Shown: positions 51,969 to 61,702, counted from the first letter of the stretch. The stretch is 64,000 nucleotides of DNA from Yanghanlia sp047501535 (GCF_047501535.1 NZ_JAZDRJ010000002.1:186001-250000), one strand, 5' to 3'. Notes: generated by a model from the sequence alone, not told the origin. Made by a program: numbers and translations.

Positions 51969-52029
51969 TCGACGCCGCATTTCGGCCCCTGTTTAACTAC
52001 GGCATTTCAAACCTGAATGGTGGAGCATC

Positions 52030-53262
52030 ATGAAAGCCATTAAAAGACTTTTTGCGTGGCTGTACCGGCTTTTCACGCAACCCGCCGCACGCATCGGCAT
52101 GGGCGTGCTGGTAACCGTCAGCTTCATTGCAGGCGCGTTCTTCTGGCACTACTTCAATGTGGGCATGGAAGCCACGAACGAAGAAGAGTTCTGTATTTCC
52201 TGTCACACCATGGGCGACAACCTGCTGCCCGAGCTGCAGAAAACGGTTCACTGGCAGAACCGCACCGGTGTGCGTGCTCGCTGCCCGGACTGTCACGTTC
52301 CCCACGACTTCACCGACAAAGTGGCCCGCAAAATGCAAGCCTCACGCGAAGTGTGGGCGCAAATTGTCGGCACTATCGACACGCGTGAAAAATTCAATGA
52401 GCACCGCATCGTGCTGGCGCAACGCGAATGGGAACGCTTCAAGGCGAACAACTCCAAAGAATGCCGCAACTGCCATGACTACAACAGCATGGACTTCAAC
52501 AAGATGCGCGTGACCTCACAAATGGTGATGCGCCGCGCTGCGGAACTGAACACAAGCTGTGTGGACTGCCACAAAGGTATCGCCCACCAGTTGCCTGAAA
52601 TGAAAGGCCTGCGCAACCCGGCCTTTGATACCCTGATTACGGAAGCCCGCACCCAGAGTGTGAGCCCTGGCAACACGTACTACAGCGTGGCACCCATGCC
52701 CATTTATGCAGATGCAGGGCTGGGTACAGAAATCGGCAGTCTTGAAGTGGCTACGCCCGTTAAAGTGCTGCAAGTCGAAGGTGACTCCCAACTGATTGAG
52801 CTCGACCTGTGGCGCAAAAACAAGGGTTTTGGTCGTGTTTGGTACGATACTTTCGGCCTGAACATCACCAGCGCCATCATCGAGAAAGACTACGCTCGTT
52901 CTGACAATATTGATGTCCTCGAAACCCGCGAAGACGACATGACCGGCCTTGAATGGCAGAAGGTTTCCGCTCAGGTCTGGATCCGCCAAGGTGCTCTGCT
53001 TGAAAGCACCGAGGAAATCTGGAATATCGCGCGCACCAGCTATCAGAACAGCTGCAGTACCTGCCACCGCCAGCCGGTGGAAAGTGGTCACGATGCCAAC
53101 CAATGGACAGGTCTGTTCGCCGGCATGGTGGGCTTTACCAACATGGACGACGACACTGCCGATCTGGTACTGAAGTACCTGCAAATGCACTCGTCTGATT
53201 TCGTCAGTAACCCGCTGGGTGGCGGCTCGCCCGAAAACACCCCGCAAACCGCCAGGCCGTAA
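52030..53262 (+). CDS. torC: Pentaheme c-type cytochrome TorC
   Basis: It carries electrons from the quinol pool to the periplasmic reductase. 410 residues: one N-terminal membrane anchor (GMGVLVTVSFIAGAFFWHYF), a NapC/NirT-like domain with four hemes (CISCH, CPDCH, CRNCH, CVDCH), and a C-terminal domain with a fifth (CSTCH), just as in E. coli TorC. The fifth heme separates it from NapC. The start is 12 bp upstream of nothing else, with GGAGC 7-8 nt before the ATG. It needs the Ccm system encoded downstream to receive its hemes. The stop lies 12 bp from torA. Confidence 0.93.
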   Translation: MKAIKRLFAWLYRLFTQPAARIGMGVLVTVSFIAGAFFWHYFNVGMEATNEEEFCISCHTMGDNLLPELQKTVHWQNRTGVRARCPDCHVPHDFTDKVARKMQASREVWAQIVGTIDTREKFNEHRIVLAQREWERFKANNSKECRNCHDYNSMDFNKMRVTSQMVMRRAAELNTSCVDCHKGIAHQLPEMKGLRNPAFDTLITEARTQSVSPGNTYYSVAPMPIYADAGLGTEIGSLEVATPVKVLQVEGDSQLIELDLWRKNKGFGRVWYDTFGLNITSAIIEKDYARSDNIDVLETREDDMTGLEWQKVSAQVWIRQGALLESTEEIWNIARTSYQNSCSTCHRQPVESGHDANQWTGLFAGMVGFTNMDDDTADLVLKYLQMHSSDFVSNPLGGGSPENTPQTARP

Positions 53263-53274
53263 AGGAGAGCCAGC

Positions 53275-55803
53275 ATGACAACGACTCGCCGAACTTTTTT
53301 GAAGGGCATGGCGGCCCTTTCCGCAGGCGCGGTAGCCCCCTCTTTGCTGGGTATCCGCGTAGTTGAAGCAGCCAGCGTGGCACACGCCGCCCCTGCCCCC
53401 TCCTCCGACGACATCACCACTTGGCGCATGTCGGGCGCTCACTGGGGCGCCTTCCGCGCCAAGGTGGAAGCCGACCGCGTGGTGGAGATCCGCCCGTTTG
53501 AGCTCGACAAACACCCGACCGACATTCTCGACGGCACGCTGGGCGTCATCTACAGCCCCTCCCGTGTCCGTTACCCGATGATCCGGGTTGACTGGTACAA
53601 AAACCGCAAGAACAGCAACCGCGCCGAACGCGGCGATAACCGCTTTGTGCGCGTCAGCTGGGACGAAGCCCTCGATATCCTCTACGAAGAGCTGGAACGC
53701 ATTCAAACCGAATACGGCCCTTGGGCGCTGCATACGGCCAACGTAGGCTGGCGCTCCGTGGGCCAAGTCCACAGCTGCGGCAACCACATGTTGCGTGCGA
53801 TTGGCATGCACGGCCGCAGCGTCGGCACTGCGGGCGACTACTCCACCGGCGCCGGCCAGATGATTCTGCCCTATGTTCTGGGTTCCACCGAGGTCTATTC
53901 CCAAGGCACCTCCTGGGACATCATTCTGGAAGAAAGCAAAGTCATCATCTTCTGGGCCAACGACCCCATCAAGAACCTGCAGGTCGGCTGGAACACCGAA
54001 ACGCACGAAGCCTACGCCTACTTTGAGAAGCTCAAGGAAAAGGTCGCCAATAAGGAAATCCGTGTCATCTGCCTGGACCCAGTCAAGAGCAAGACACAGA
54101 ACTACCTGGAGTGCGAGCACCAGTTCATCAACCCCATGACCGATGTCGCGTTGATGCTGGCCATCGCCCACACCTTGTGGAAGGAAGACCTGGTCGATCA
54201 CGAGTTCATCGAAACCTACACCCTGGGCTATGAACAGTTCTTGCCCTATGTGAAGGGCGAAACCGAAGACTTCATCGAGAAAACGCCTGAGTGGGCCGCT
54301 GAAATCTGCGGCGTGCCGGCCGACCGCATCCGCGAACTTGCCCGTCTGATGGCGGCCAACCGCACCCAACTGTGCTTTGGCTGGGCAATTCAGCGCCAGC
54401 AGCACGGCGAGCAGCCCTACTGGATGGGCGCCATCATCGCCGCCATGCTGGGCCAGATCGGCCTGCCCGGCGGGGGCATCAGCTATTCCCACCACTACAG
54501 CTCGGTGGGCGTATCGTCGTCTGGGGCTTCCATGCCCGGCGCTTTCCCCCTCAACCTGGATACCGGCCGCGAACCCAAGCATGTCAACGACGACTACCAG
54601 GGTTACAGCTCGGTTATACCGGTGGCGCGCGCTATCGATGCCTTGTTGGAGCCCGGCAAGGAAATCAACTTCAACGGCCACAAGGTCAAGTTGCCGCCCT
54701 ACAAAATGGGTATTTTCTCCGGCTGCAACCAGTGGCACCGCCACCAGGATCGCAACCGCATGAAGCGTGCCTACCTGAACGTGGAAACCGTGGTGGCCGT
54801 CGACTACAACTGGACAGCCACCTGCCGTTTCGCCGACATCGTGCTGCCCGCCTGCACGCCCTACGAACGCAACGACCTGGACGCCTATGGCTCCTACAGC
54901 AACCGCGGCGTCATCGCCATGCACAAGCTGGTCGATCCGCTCTATCACTCGCGTTCCGACTTCGACATCTGGCATGCCTTCAGCCGCCGTCTGGGCCGCG
55001 ACCAGGAATATTCCCGCGCTAAAACGGAAATGCAGTGGGTTGAGTTCCTTTACGAGGAATGCCGCGCTGACAACCTGAAGAAAGATTTCTTCATGCCGCC
55101 GTTCGAAGAGTTCTGGGAAAAAGGCTATGTGATCTTCCCCGAAGGCAAGCCGTGGGTGCGTCACGCCGATTTCCGCGAAGACCCTGAAGTCAACGCGTTG
55201 GGCACGCCCTCGGGCTTTATTGAGATCTACAGCCGTCGTATTGCCCGCTACGGGTACGATGACTGCAAGGGCCACCCGATCTGGATGGAAAAAATCGAAC
55301 GCTCCCATGGCGGGCCCGGTTCGGACAAGTTCCCGCTGTGGTTGCAGTCGGTTCACCCCGATACGCGTCTGCACTCGCAAACATGCGAATCGGAAGAGCG
55401 CCGCGCCGTGTATACGGTGCAGGGCCGGGAGCCCATTTACATGAGCCCCGAGGACGCACAAGCGCGTGGTATTGAAGACGGCGACCTGGTGCGCGTTTTC
55501 AACGATCGCGGCCAGTTGCTGGCCGGCGCTGTGGTCTCCGACAACTTCCCGCCGGGCATTGTGCGCATTCAAGAAGGTGCGTGGTATGGCCCCACCGGCC
55601 CCGAAGTGGGCGCCCTGGATACTTACGGCGACCCCAACACCCTGACGCTGGACGTCGGCACATCCGACCTGGCACAAGGCCCAAGCGCCAACACCTGCCT
55701 GGTCGAAATGGAGAAGTTCGTCGGCACGCCTCCGCCTGTCACGAGCTTTGGCGGGCCCATTGAGGTCACGCCTTCCGGCCAAGTTGTGCCGCGGGAAAGC
55801 TGA
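53275..55803 (+). CDS. torA: Periplasmic molybdopterin N-/S-oxide reductase TorA (TMAO reductase family)
   Basis: It reduces TMAO or a related oxide in the periplasm, using electrons from TorC. It has 842 residues. A Tat signal (TTTRRTFLKGMAALSAG) is followed by the DMSO-reductase family fold. Ser190 in TAGDYSTGAGQ is the expected Mo ligand. No Fe-S cysteine cluster is present, as in TorA, DorA and BisC. In the active-site loop Trp159 is kept (NVGW) but the Tyr two residues before it in DMSO reductases is a Val (157), the pattern of TMAO reductases. The stop overlaps the torD start. TMAO as substrate is inferred. Confidence 0.9.
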   Translation: MTTTRRTFLKGMAALSAGAVAPSLLGIRVVEAASVAHAAPAPSSDDITTWRMSGAHWGAFRAKVEADRVVEIRPFELDKHPTDILDGTLGVIYSPSRVRYPMIRVDWYKNRKNSNRAERGDNRFVRVSWDEALDILYEELERIQTEYGPWALHTANVGWRSVGQVHSCGNHMLRAIGMHGRSVGTAGDYSTGAGQMILPYVLGSTEVYSQGTSWDIILEESKVIIFWANDPIKNLQVGWNTETHEAYAYFEKLKEKVANKEIRVICLDPVKSKTQNYLECEHQFINPMTDVALMLAIAHTLWKEDLVDHEFIETYTLGYEQFLPYVKGETEDFIEKTPEWAAEICGVPADRIRELARLMAANRTQLCFGWAIQRQQHGEQPYWMGAIIAAMLGQIGLPGGGISYSHHYSSVGVSSSGASMPGAFPLNLDTGREPKHVNDDYQGYSSVIPVARAIDALLEPGKEINFNGHKVKLPPYKMGIFSGCNQWHRHQDRNRMKRAYLNVETVVAVDYNWTATCRFADIVLPACTPYERNDLDAYGSYSNRGVIAMHKLVDPLYHSRSDFDIWHAFSRRLGRDQEYSRAKTEMQWVEFLYEECRADNLKKDFFMPPFEEFWEKGYVIFPEGKPWVRHADFREDPEVNALGTPSGFIEIYSRRIARYGYDDCKGHPIWMEKIERSHGGPGSDKFPLWLQSVHPDTRLHSQTCESEERRAVYTVQGREPIYMSPEDAQARGIEDGDLVRVFNDRGQLLAGAVVSDNFPPGIVRIQEGAWYGPTGPEVGALDTYGDPNTLTLDVGTSDLAQGPSANTCLVEMEKFVGTPPPVTSFGGPIEVTPSGQVVPRES

Positions 55804-56492
55804 TGCCTTCATCTTCCCGTAGCACTCACGAGGAAGTCACCCCCGACTGGGCTGCCATCAGCCGCAGTCGGGCCGACCTCTACGCGTGGTTTTCCAGCCT
55901 GTTTGCGATCGAACTGTCTGACGATGCCGTGGCAGCGTATCGCCAGGGCCAAGCTGAACCCTTGCTGGCGGCCTTTGCCGCCATGGGCCTCGAAGCCGAG
56001 GCGCAGCGCCTGTCCCAGGCTCTGCAAGGCTGGGCCGCCTTACCGCACCTGCGCGTCGAACTGGCAGCCGATTTCGCCCGACTGTTTTTGTACGACGCAC
56101 GCACAGCCGCCGCGCCCTATGCATCGGCCTACCTCGACAGCCAGTTCTTTGGCGAGCCGCACCGGCAAATGCAGGCCTTCCTGCGTTCGGGGGGCCTGCA
56201 AGTCCATGCTGACTTCAAAGAGCCCGCCGATCACTTGGCCGTCTTCCTGGCGTTCATGGAAGACAATATCCGCAAGGCCGAGCACGCGGCGCCCGAGGAG
56301 CGCCCCCAGGCGGCTCATATACAGGCAGACTTCCTCAAAGAAGCGCTGCTTTCCTGGTTGCCGCAATTTGAAGCGCGCTGCCAGTCGCTGAAGGGGGAAA
56401 CCGTCAGCGATTTCTACCCGGCCGCCGCCGCCTTGCTGCTGGCCTTCATTCAAGCAGATGCCGAGACCCTCACCACGGACAGCCTTGAATGA
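55803..56492 (+). CDS. torD: TorD-family molybdoenzyme chaperone
   Basis: It binds apo-TorA and its Tat signal until the molybdenum cofactor is inserted. It has 229 residues, all helical. The TorD marks are SRADLYAWFSSLFAIELSDD, ELAADFARLFLYDAR, APYASAYLD and EPADHLAVFLAFMEDNI. It starts on the last base of the torA stop (TGATG) and its own stop overlaps the ccmA start (ATGA), which ties reductase, chaperone and ccm translation together. Confidence 0.93.
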   Translation: MPSSSRSTHEEVTPDWAAISRSRADLYAWFSSLFAIELSDDAVAAYRQGQAEPLLAAFAAMGLEAEAQRLSQALQGWAALPHLRVELAADFARLFLYDARTAAAPYASAYLDSQFFGEPHRQMQAFLRSGGLQVHADFKEPADHLAVFLAFMEDNIRKAEHAAPEERPQAAHIQADFLKEALLSWLPQFEARCQSLKGETVSDFYPAAAALLLAFIQADAETLTTDSLE

Positions 56493-57112
56493 CGGCAGAG
56501 GTTTACCTGAGTACGACCGACCTCGCCCTGGCGCGTGGAGACACCTCCATCTGCCAGGGCCTGTCCATGCAACTCAGGGCGGGCGAATGCATTCACTTGC
56601 ATGGGCCCAATGGCAGTGGCAAAACCTCCTTATTGCAGGCGCTGTGCGGGCTGTTACGGCCTGAAGCTGGCAGCGTACAGTGGCACGTCGGCTCACCCCA
56701 CGCCAGTCTGCACTATTGCGCCCATCAGAACGCCCTGAAAAGCGCATGGACCATTGCTGAGAACCTGGGCTGGCATCTTCGCCTGCATGGCTACCCGGTC
56801 CGGGAAGACGATTGGGAAGAAGCGCTAGCGGCAATGCGTCTATCGCACCTTAGCGATACGCCTGCGGCCCAGCTGTCACAAGGTGAAAAGCGCCGGGCGG
56901 CCCTCATGCGGCTTGCGGTAATGCCGCGCCCGGTCTGGCTGCTGGATGAACCTTTTAACGCGCTGGATAGCGCCGCCCAGGAATGTCTGGCGCAGTGGGT
57001 TAACCATCATGTGCGACAGGGCGGCGCCGTACTTTTTTCCAGTCATTCCGGCCATCCATCGTCTCTACAGCTGTCGCGACGGGTGTCCATGGAAGTGGAA
57101 GGGCATGTGTGA
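56489..57112 (+). CDS. ccmA: Heme exporter ATP-binding protein CcmA
   Basis: This is the ATPase of the CcmABCD complex that releases holo-CcmE. 207 residues: Walker A HGPNGSGKTSLLQ at 38-50, signature LSQGEKRRAALMRLAV, Walker B WLLDEPFNALD. It begins inside the torD stop, and its end overlaps ccmB (GTGA). In E. coli the ccm genes follow the nap operon; here they follow tor. Confidence 0.95.
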   Translation: MTAEVYLSTTDLALARGDTSICQGLSMQLRAGECIHLHGPNGSGKTSLLQALCGLLRPEAGSVQWHVGSPHASLHYCAHQNALKSAWTIAENLGWHLRLHGYPVREDDWEEALAAMRLSHLSDTPAAQLSQGEKRRAALMRLAVMPRPVWLLDEPFNALDSAAQECLAQWVNHHVRQGGAVLFSSHSGHPSSLQLSRRVSMEVEGHV

Positions 57113-57774
57113 AAACCGGGTTGAGCATTTTCCATAGCCTGCTGTGCCGCGACCTTTCGCTGGCCTGGCGACACCGCCTGAACAGCGCCATGGGGCTGGT
57201 TTTTTTCGTAGTGGTCGCCACGCTATTTCCGCTGGCAGTCGAGCCACGCCCTGAGCTATTACGCCAAGCGGGTGTCGCGGTACTGATGATGGCAGGTTTG
57301 CTGGCCAATCTGCTCACTCTGCGCGCTTTGTTCGAAGACGACTGGCGCGATGGCAGCCTTGCTCAGCTCATGCTGCTACCGGTTCCTGCTGTTGTCATGG
57401 TGTGGGCCAAGATGCTGGCGCATTGGGTGACCATCGGCATTCCGCTGACACTGGTCGCGCCCTTGCTGGCCATGCAATTCCAATTAGAAGGCGCGCAGAT
57501 TCTTTACGTCACATTGGCGTTGGCCGTTACGATGCCGGTGCTCACCGCCATTGGTGCAGTCGCCGCGGCCCTGACATTGGGCCTGCCACAAGCCGGGCTT
57601 TTGTTGGCCCTGCTGCACTTACCCTTGTGCGTTCCGGTGCTAGTATTCGCTAGTCAGGCAGCCACGAATCAAACGGGTTCTGCTGAATGGTGGTTGTTAG
57701 CCGCCTTGCTGTTGGGCAGCTGGTTCTTCGCGCCGCCCGCAGCCGCGGCAGCCCTGCGCCTGGCAACGGAATAA
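57109..57774 (+). CDS. ccmB: Heme exporter protein CcmB
   Basis: This is the membrane partner of CcmA, 221 residues and six helices, starting from a GTG that overlaps the ccmA stop. FVVVATLFPLAVEPRPELLR (in part) and LFEDDWRDGSLAQLML are the CcmB marks. The end AAAALRLATE is typical. It is 5 bp from ccmC. Confidence 0.94.
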   Translation: MKTGLSIFHSLLCRDLSLAWRHRLNSAMGLVFFVVVATLFPLAVEPRPELLRQAGVAVLMMAGLLANLLTLRALFEDDWRDGSLAQLMLLPVPAVVMVWAKMLAHWVTIGIPLTLVAPLLAMQFQLEGAQILYVTLALAVTMPVLTAIGAVAAALTLGLPQAGLLLALLHLPLCVPVLVFASQAATNQTGSAEWWLLAALLLGSWFFAPPAAAAALRLATE

Positions 57775-57779
57775 ACATC

Positions 57780-58577
57780 ATGCATTATCCTAAGAATTCC
57801 CCCAAGCAAAGCTGGCTGCGCTGGTCCAGCCCTCGCAATTTCGATGCTTTAGGTGCGAAACTGGAACGGCCTTTACTGCTGCTGGCCGCTGTGCTGGCCG
57901 CGCTCGGCCTGTATTGGGGCTTTTACCTCGCCCCCGTCGACGCGGTACAAGGCGAAAGCTATCGCATCATGTTTTTGCATGTGCCGGCCAGTTGGGTCGC
58001 CATGATTACCTACTTGGCCATGGCGTTCTGGTCCGGCGTTTATCTGGTATTCAGAACCCGCCTGTCGGCCATGATGGCGCAGGCGCTCGCGCCCACGGGA
58101 GCGCTCATGACGGTGCTATCGCTGGCGACGGGAGCCCTGTGGGGCAAACCCACCTGGGGCACTTACTGGGTGTGGGATGCCCGACTGACCAGCATGCTGT
58201 TATTGCTTTTCCTGTATCTGGGCTTTATTGCGCTGACTCGCGGCATTACACCCGCCAGCCGCGCCGATGGCGCAGGCTCTATTCTCGCTCTGGTCGGCGT
58301 TGTGAATGTTCCCATCATCTATTTTTCTGTGGTGTGGTGGAACACTTTGCATCAGGGCGCGTCTATATCATTTGATTCAGGCGTCAGCATGCACCCCACC
58401 ATGCTCACCGCCCTGCTCCTGATGAGCGCCGCCGCCTGGTTTTACGCAATTGGCACGGTGGTGCGCCGCCTGCGGGTGCTTATCCTGGAGCGGGAAGCCC
58501 AATCTGATTGGGTGGGTGAGCGGTATGGCAGCGCATCGGCCCTGCCTCAGTCAGCACCCACGGAGCAACGGACATGA
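57780..58577 (+). CDS. ccmC: Heme-handling protein CcmC
   Basis: It places heme on CcmE. 265 residues, six helices, with the tryptophan-rich heme-binding motif WGKPTWGTYWVWDARLTSML and flanking histidines (HVPASWVAMITY, WWNTLHQGASIS). The start is at 57780; the longer open frame is set aside. The stop overlaps ccmD (ATGA). Confidence 0.96.
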   Translation: MHYPKNSPKQSWLRWSSPRNFDALGAKLERPLLLLAAVLAALGLYWGFYLAPVDAVQGESYRIMFLHVPASWVAMITYLAMAFWSGVYLVFRTRLSAMMAQALAPTGALMTVLSLATGALWGKPTWGTYWVWDARLTSMLLLLFLYLGFIALTRGITPASRADGAGSILALVGVVNVPIIYFSVVWWNTLHQGASISFDSGVSMHPTMLTALLLMSAAAWFYAIGTVVRRLRVLILEREAQSDWVGERYGSASALPQSAPTEQRT

Positions 58578-58756
58578 GCGGCTACAGCCTGCAACAGTTA
58601 TGGTCGCTGAATGGCCATGGCCTCTACGTTTGGGGCTCTCTGGCCTTATGTGCGCTGGCCGTGCTTATTGAATGGCAGGCGCTTCGACAAGCACGTAAAA
58701 ACGCTTTGCGACGCATCAGCCGCCTGCAACGCAACAAAGGAAAGACCCAAGCATGA
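58574..58756 (+). CDS. ccmD: Heme exporter small protein CcmD
   Basis: It holds CcmE to CcmABC. 60 residues: one helix (YVWGSLALCALAVLIEWQAL) followed by a basic tail (RQARKNALRRISRLQRNKGK), the expected CcmD layout. It overlaps both neighbours by the ATGA pattern, so its size is well fixed. Confidence 0.9.
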   Translation: MSGYSLQQLWSLNGHGLYVWGSLALCALAVLIEWQALRQARKNALRRISRLQRNKGKTQA

Positions 58757-59202
58757 CACCCAGACAAACCCGCTTCGCATGGTTGGCCGCCGGCCTGCTC
58801 GTACTGGGGCTGATAAGCTTCTTTATCGTGCAGGCGTTGCGCGAAAACATGGTGTTCTTCTACACCCCCACCGAGGTCCGTTCGGGGGAAGTCGGCACCG
58901 GCCAGTACGTACGTATTGGGGGTCTGGTCGAACCAGGCAGCCTGCAGCGCCAGGCGGATGGCGTTACCGTGCACTTCGCCATTACTGATAACGGTGTCGC
59001 TCTGCCCGTCAGCTATCGCGGCATCCTGCCCGACCTCTTTCAGGAAGGTAAAGGCGCGGTCGCCCAAGGCCATTGGGATGGCGAACGCTTTACAGCCAAC
59101 CAGGTGCTGGCTAAGCACGATGAGAACTATATGCCCCCGGAAGCCCAAGAAGCGCTCGACCGGCATGACGCAAAAACTACGACACTGATGATGGAGCCCT
59201 GA
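58753..59202 (+). CDS. ccmE: Heme chaperone CcmE
   Basis: It carries heme in the periplasm by a covalent bond to His122 in KHDENYMPPE. 149 residues with an N-terminal anchor helix and an OB-fold domain (VRIGGLVEPGSLQRQ, VSYRGILPDLFQEGKGAVAQ). The CcmE-type HxxxY site is intact. It is 2 bp from ccmF. Confidence 0.97.
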   Translation: MTPRQTRFAWLAAGLLVLGLISFFIVQALRENMVFFYTPTEVRSGEVGTGQYVRIGGLVEPGSLQRQADGVTVHFAITDNGVALPVSYRGILPDLFQEGKGAVAQGHWDGERFTANQVLAKHDENYMPPEAQEALDRHDAKTTTLMMEP

Positions 59203-59204
59203 AA

Positions 59205-61175
59205 ATGTGGGTGGAACTGGGGCATTTCTGTGTCATTTTGGCCAGTGTGCTAACGATTTTCTGCGGGGTGACCGGGCTGGTCGGCGGCATACGGCAAGTC
59301 CACAGCCTGCTGGCGCCCGTACGCATGGCGACTATGTTGGTGGCTATCCTGCTGACCGCCAGCTTCATCGCCCTGGCTTATGCCTTCGTGACAGACGATT
59401 TTTCTGTCCGTTATGTGGCATCGCATTCCAACTCCTTGCTACCGGTGTTTTACAAAGTGGCCGCTGTTTGGGGCGGCCATGAAGGCTCGCTGCTGCTGTG
59501 GGTGATGATGCTGGCCTTCTGGGCCGCCGCCGTATCGCTGCTGTCGCACGAGCTTCCCGAACGGCTGCAAATGCTGGTACTGGCCGTGCTGGCCCTGCTA
59601 GGCTCGGGCTTTCTGCTCTTCATTCTGCTGACGTCCAACCCCTTTGAGCGCCTGAACCCGGTACCCGTTGATGGTGCCGACCTCAACCCGTTGCTGCAGG
59701 ATATCGGCCTGGTGGCCCACCCGCCCTTTCTTTATCTGGGTTATGTGGGGTTTTCCGTCGCCTTCGCCTTCGCCATCGCCGCTCTCATCACCGGCCAATT
59801 GGATGCGGCCTGGGCTAAGTTCAGCCGCCCCTGGACGGTGGCCGCCTGGGTCTTTCTGACCATCGGTATTTTGCTGGGAAGTATGTGGGCCTACTACGAG
59901 CTGGGCTGGGGTGGCTGGTGGTTCTGGGACCCTGTAGAAAACGCATCTTTTATGCCTTGGATAGCGGGCACGGCACTCATTCATTCCCTGGCCGTTGCTG
60001 AGAAACGCGGTGTTTTCAAGCATTGGACAGTGCTGCTAGCCATTGCCGCCTTTTCGCTTTCACTGCTGGGCACGTTTTTGGTGCGTTCAGGCGTACTAAC
60101 GTCCGTCCATGCTTTTGCGACCGACCCAGCGCGTGGCAGCTTTATCCTGGCGTTTCTCGCCATTGTGGTGGGGTCGGCGCTCGCGCTGTACGCCTGGCGG
60201 GCGCCCGCCCTTAGCAACAATGTGCGCTTTACCTGGCTGTCGCGCGAGGCGTCGCTCTTGCTGAACAACGTGTTTCTGGTGGCGGCTTGCGCAGCCGTGT
60301 TCATTGGCACGCTGTTCCCTCTGCTGATGGACGCCATTGGCGGCGGCAAATTCTCGGTGGGCCCACCCTATTACAACCGCGTGCTCACCCCCTTGTGGCT
60401 GGCCCTGTTGTTCTTTCTGAGCGTCGCGCCACACCTGCACTGGCGCCAGAATAAATGGGCGCGTATTGCGGGCCGCACCTATCTGTGCTGGGGCACCGCG
60501 CTGCTGCTGGGCGCACTGATGCCCTTGGCCTTTGGGCCGTGGCGCTGGGGGGTAGCGCTGGCGCTGGCCCTGGCATGGTCTGTGGTGATCGCTTCAGGCG
60601 AGGACATCGTTCAACGTCTGCGCAAGACGGGCAAAGGCATGTCGCTATGGCGTAGCTTGCGCCGCCAGCCGCGCGCCTTTCTGGGCATGCACTTGGCGCA
60701 TATCGGGCTGGCCGTTTTTGCTATGGGTGCCACCGTGGTCACCGCCTACGAAACCGAATACGATGCCGTCATCATGCCCAAGGAAACCATCACCATGGGC
60801 GAGCACCAAGTGCATTTCCAGAACCTGCAAGGGTTTGTCGGCCCGAACTACGAAGCCCTCATTGGCCACTTTCGCATTGCCGATGAAGACGGCCGCGTTC
60901 TCGGTGTGCTCAAGCCTGAAAAACGGCAATATGTGTCCGGCGGCGAACCCATGACGGAAGCGGCCATTATGCGGCGGTTCCTCGGCGACCTTTATATTTC
61001 CTTAGGCGAAATGCAAGGCAGCGATAGAGCGACCAGCGGCTGGCTGATCCGCTTCTATCACAAGCCGCTTATGGGCTGGGTGTGGGCCGGCTGCCTGCTG
61101 ATGGTGTTGGGCGGCTGGCTGGCCATGACCGACCCTCGCTACCGCCGCCGCAATACCAAGGAGGCTACCGTATGA
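59205..61175 (+). CDS. ccmF: Heme lyase subunit CcmF
   Basis: It joins heme to apocytochromes at CXXCH with CcmH and CcmI. 656 residues, about fifteen helices. The WWD motif is in GWGGWWFWDPVENASFMPW, and the heme-ligand histidines are in HNSLLPVFYKVAAVWGGHEG-type loops (seen as SHSNSLLPVFYKVAAVWGGH) and GTALIHSLAV. The stop overlaps ccmG. Confidence 0.97.
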   Translation: MWVELGHFCVILASVLTIFCGVTGLVGGIRQVHSLLAPVRMATMLVAILLTASFIALAYAFVTDDFSVRYVASHSNSLLPVFYKVAAVWGGHEGSLLLWVMMLAFWAAAVSLLSHELPERLQMLVLAVLALLGSGFLLFILLTSNPFERLNPVPVDGADLNPLLQDIGLVAHPPFLYLGYVGFSVAFAFAIAALITGQLDAAWAKFSRPWTVAAWVFLTIGILLGSMWAYYELGWGGWWFWDPVENASFMPWIAGTALIHSLAVAEKRGVFKHWTVLLAIAAFSLSLLGTFLVRSGVLTSVHAFATDPARGSFILAFLAIVVGSALALYAWRAPALSNNVRFTWLSREASLLLNNVFLVAACAAVFIGTLFPLLMDAIGGGKFSVGPPYYNRVLTPLWLALLFFLSVAPHLHWRQNKWARIAGRTYLCWGTALLLGALMPLAFGPWRWGVALALALAWSVVIASGEDIVQRLRKTGKGMSLWRSLRRQPRAFLGMHLAHIGLAVFAMGATVVTAYETEYDAVIMPKETITMGEHQVHFQNLQGFVGPNYEALIGHFRIADEDGRVLGVLKPEKRQYVSGGEPMTEAAIMRRFLGDLYISLGEMQGSDRATSGWLIRFYHKPLMGWVWAGCLLMVLGGWLAMTDPRYRRRNTKEATV

Positions 61176-61702
61176 CCCGGCGCTTTCTTCCTCTGCTCAT
61201 CTTTGCGGGTGTACTGATTTTGCTCGCGATTGGGCTGACGCTGAATCCCCGCGAGCTACCTTCAGCACTTATCGGCAAACCCGTGCCCGAATTCACCCTG
61301 CCGGCACTGGCTCACGACCAGCCCGCCGTGAATGCCAGTGACTTCAAAGGCCAGGTCTGGGTGATGAATGTCTGGGCGTCATGGTGCGTGGCCTGCCAGG
61401 ACGAGCACGACCTGCTGCTAAGCTGGCGCCTGCCCGAAGGCGTCGCCTTGGTAGGCTTGAACTACAAAGACCACCCCAAGGCAGCGCGTGACTGGCTGCG
61501 TGACATGGGCGGCGACCCCTACACCGCCGTCGCAGTGGATACCGAGGGGAAGACGGGCATTGACCTGGGCATTTACGGGGTGCCGGAAACGTTTGTCATT
61601 GGCCGCGACGGCAAGATTCTGCTGCGCCACACCGGCGCGCTGTCCCAGCAAAGCATGCTGGCCAAGGTCATGCCGGCCGTGAACGAGGCGCTGAAACCAT
61701 GA
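61172..61702 (+). CDS. ccmG: Thiol:disulfide interchange protein CcmG (DsbE)
   Basis: It reduces the CXXCH cysteines of apocytochromes. 176 residues: one anchor helix and a thioredoxin fold with WCVAC at 71-75 (Cys72, Cys75) inside VWASWCVACQDEHDLL, and the cis-proline loop IYGVPETFVIG. The dipeptide VA between the cysteines differs from the EP or PT seen often. The start at 61172 overlaps ccmF. Confidence 0.93.
   Translation: MTRRFLPLLIFAGVLILLAIGLTLNPRELPSALIGKPVPEFTLPALAHDQPAVNASDFKGQVWVMNVWASWCVACQDEHDLLLSWRLPEGVALVGLNYKDHPKAARDWLRDMGGDPYTAVAVDTEGKTGIDLGIYGVPETFVIGRDGKILLRHTGALSQQSMLAKVMPAVNEALKP

Noticed and set aside
52516..55812. 1098-codon minus-strand open frame opposite torC/torA
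   Set aside because: A long shadow caused by GC-rich codon use. The plus-strand torA is a clear molybdoenzyme, and the antisense product has no recognisable domain.
51732..56492. A nap (nitrate reductase) operon
   Set aside because: NapE-like and NapC-like parts suggested it, but the cytochrome has a fifth heme, the large subunit has Ser as Mo ligand and no 4Fe-4S cysteines, and the chaperone is TorD, so it is a Tor-type system.
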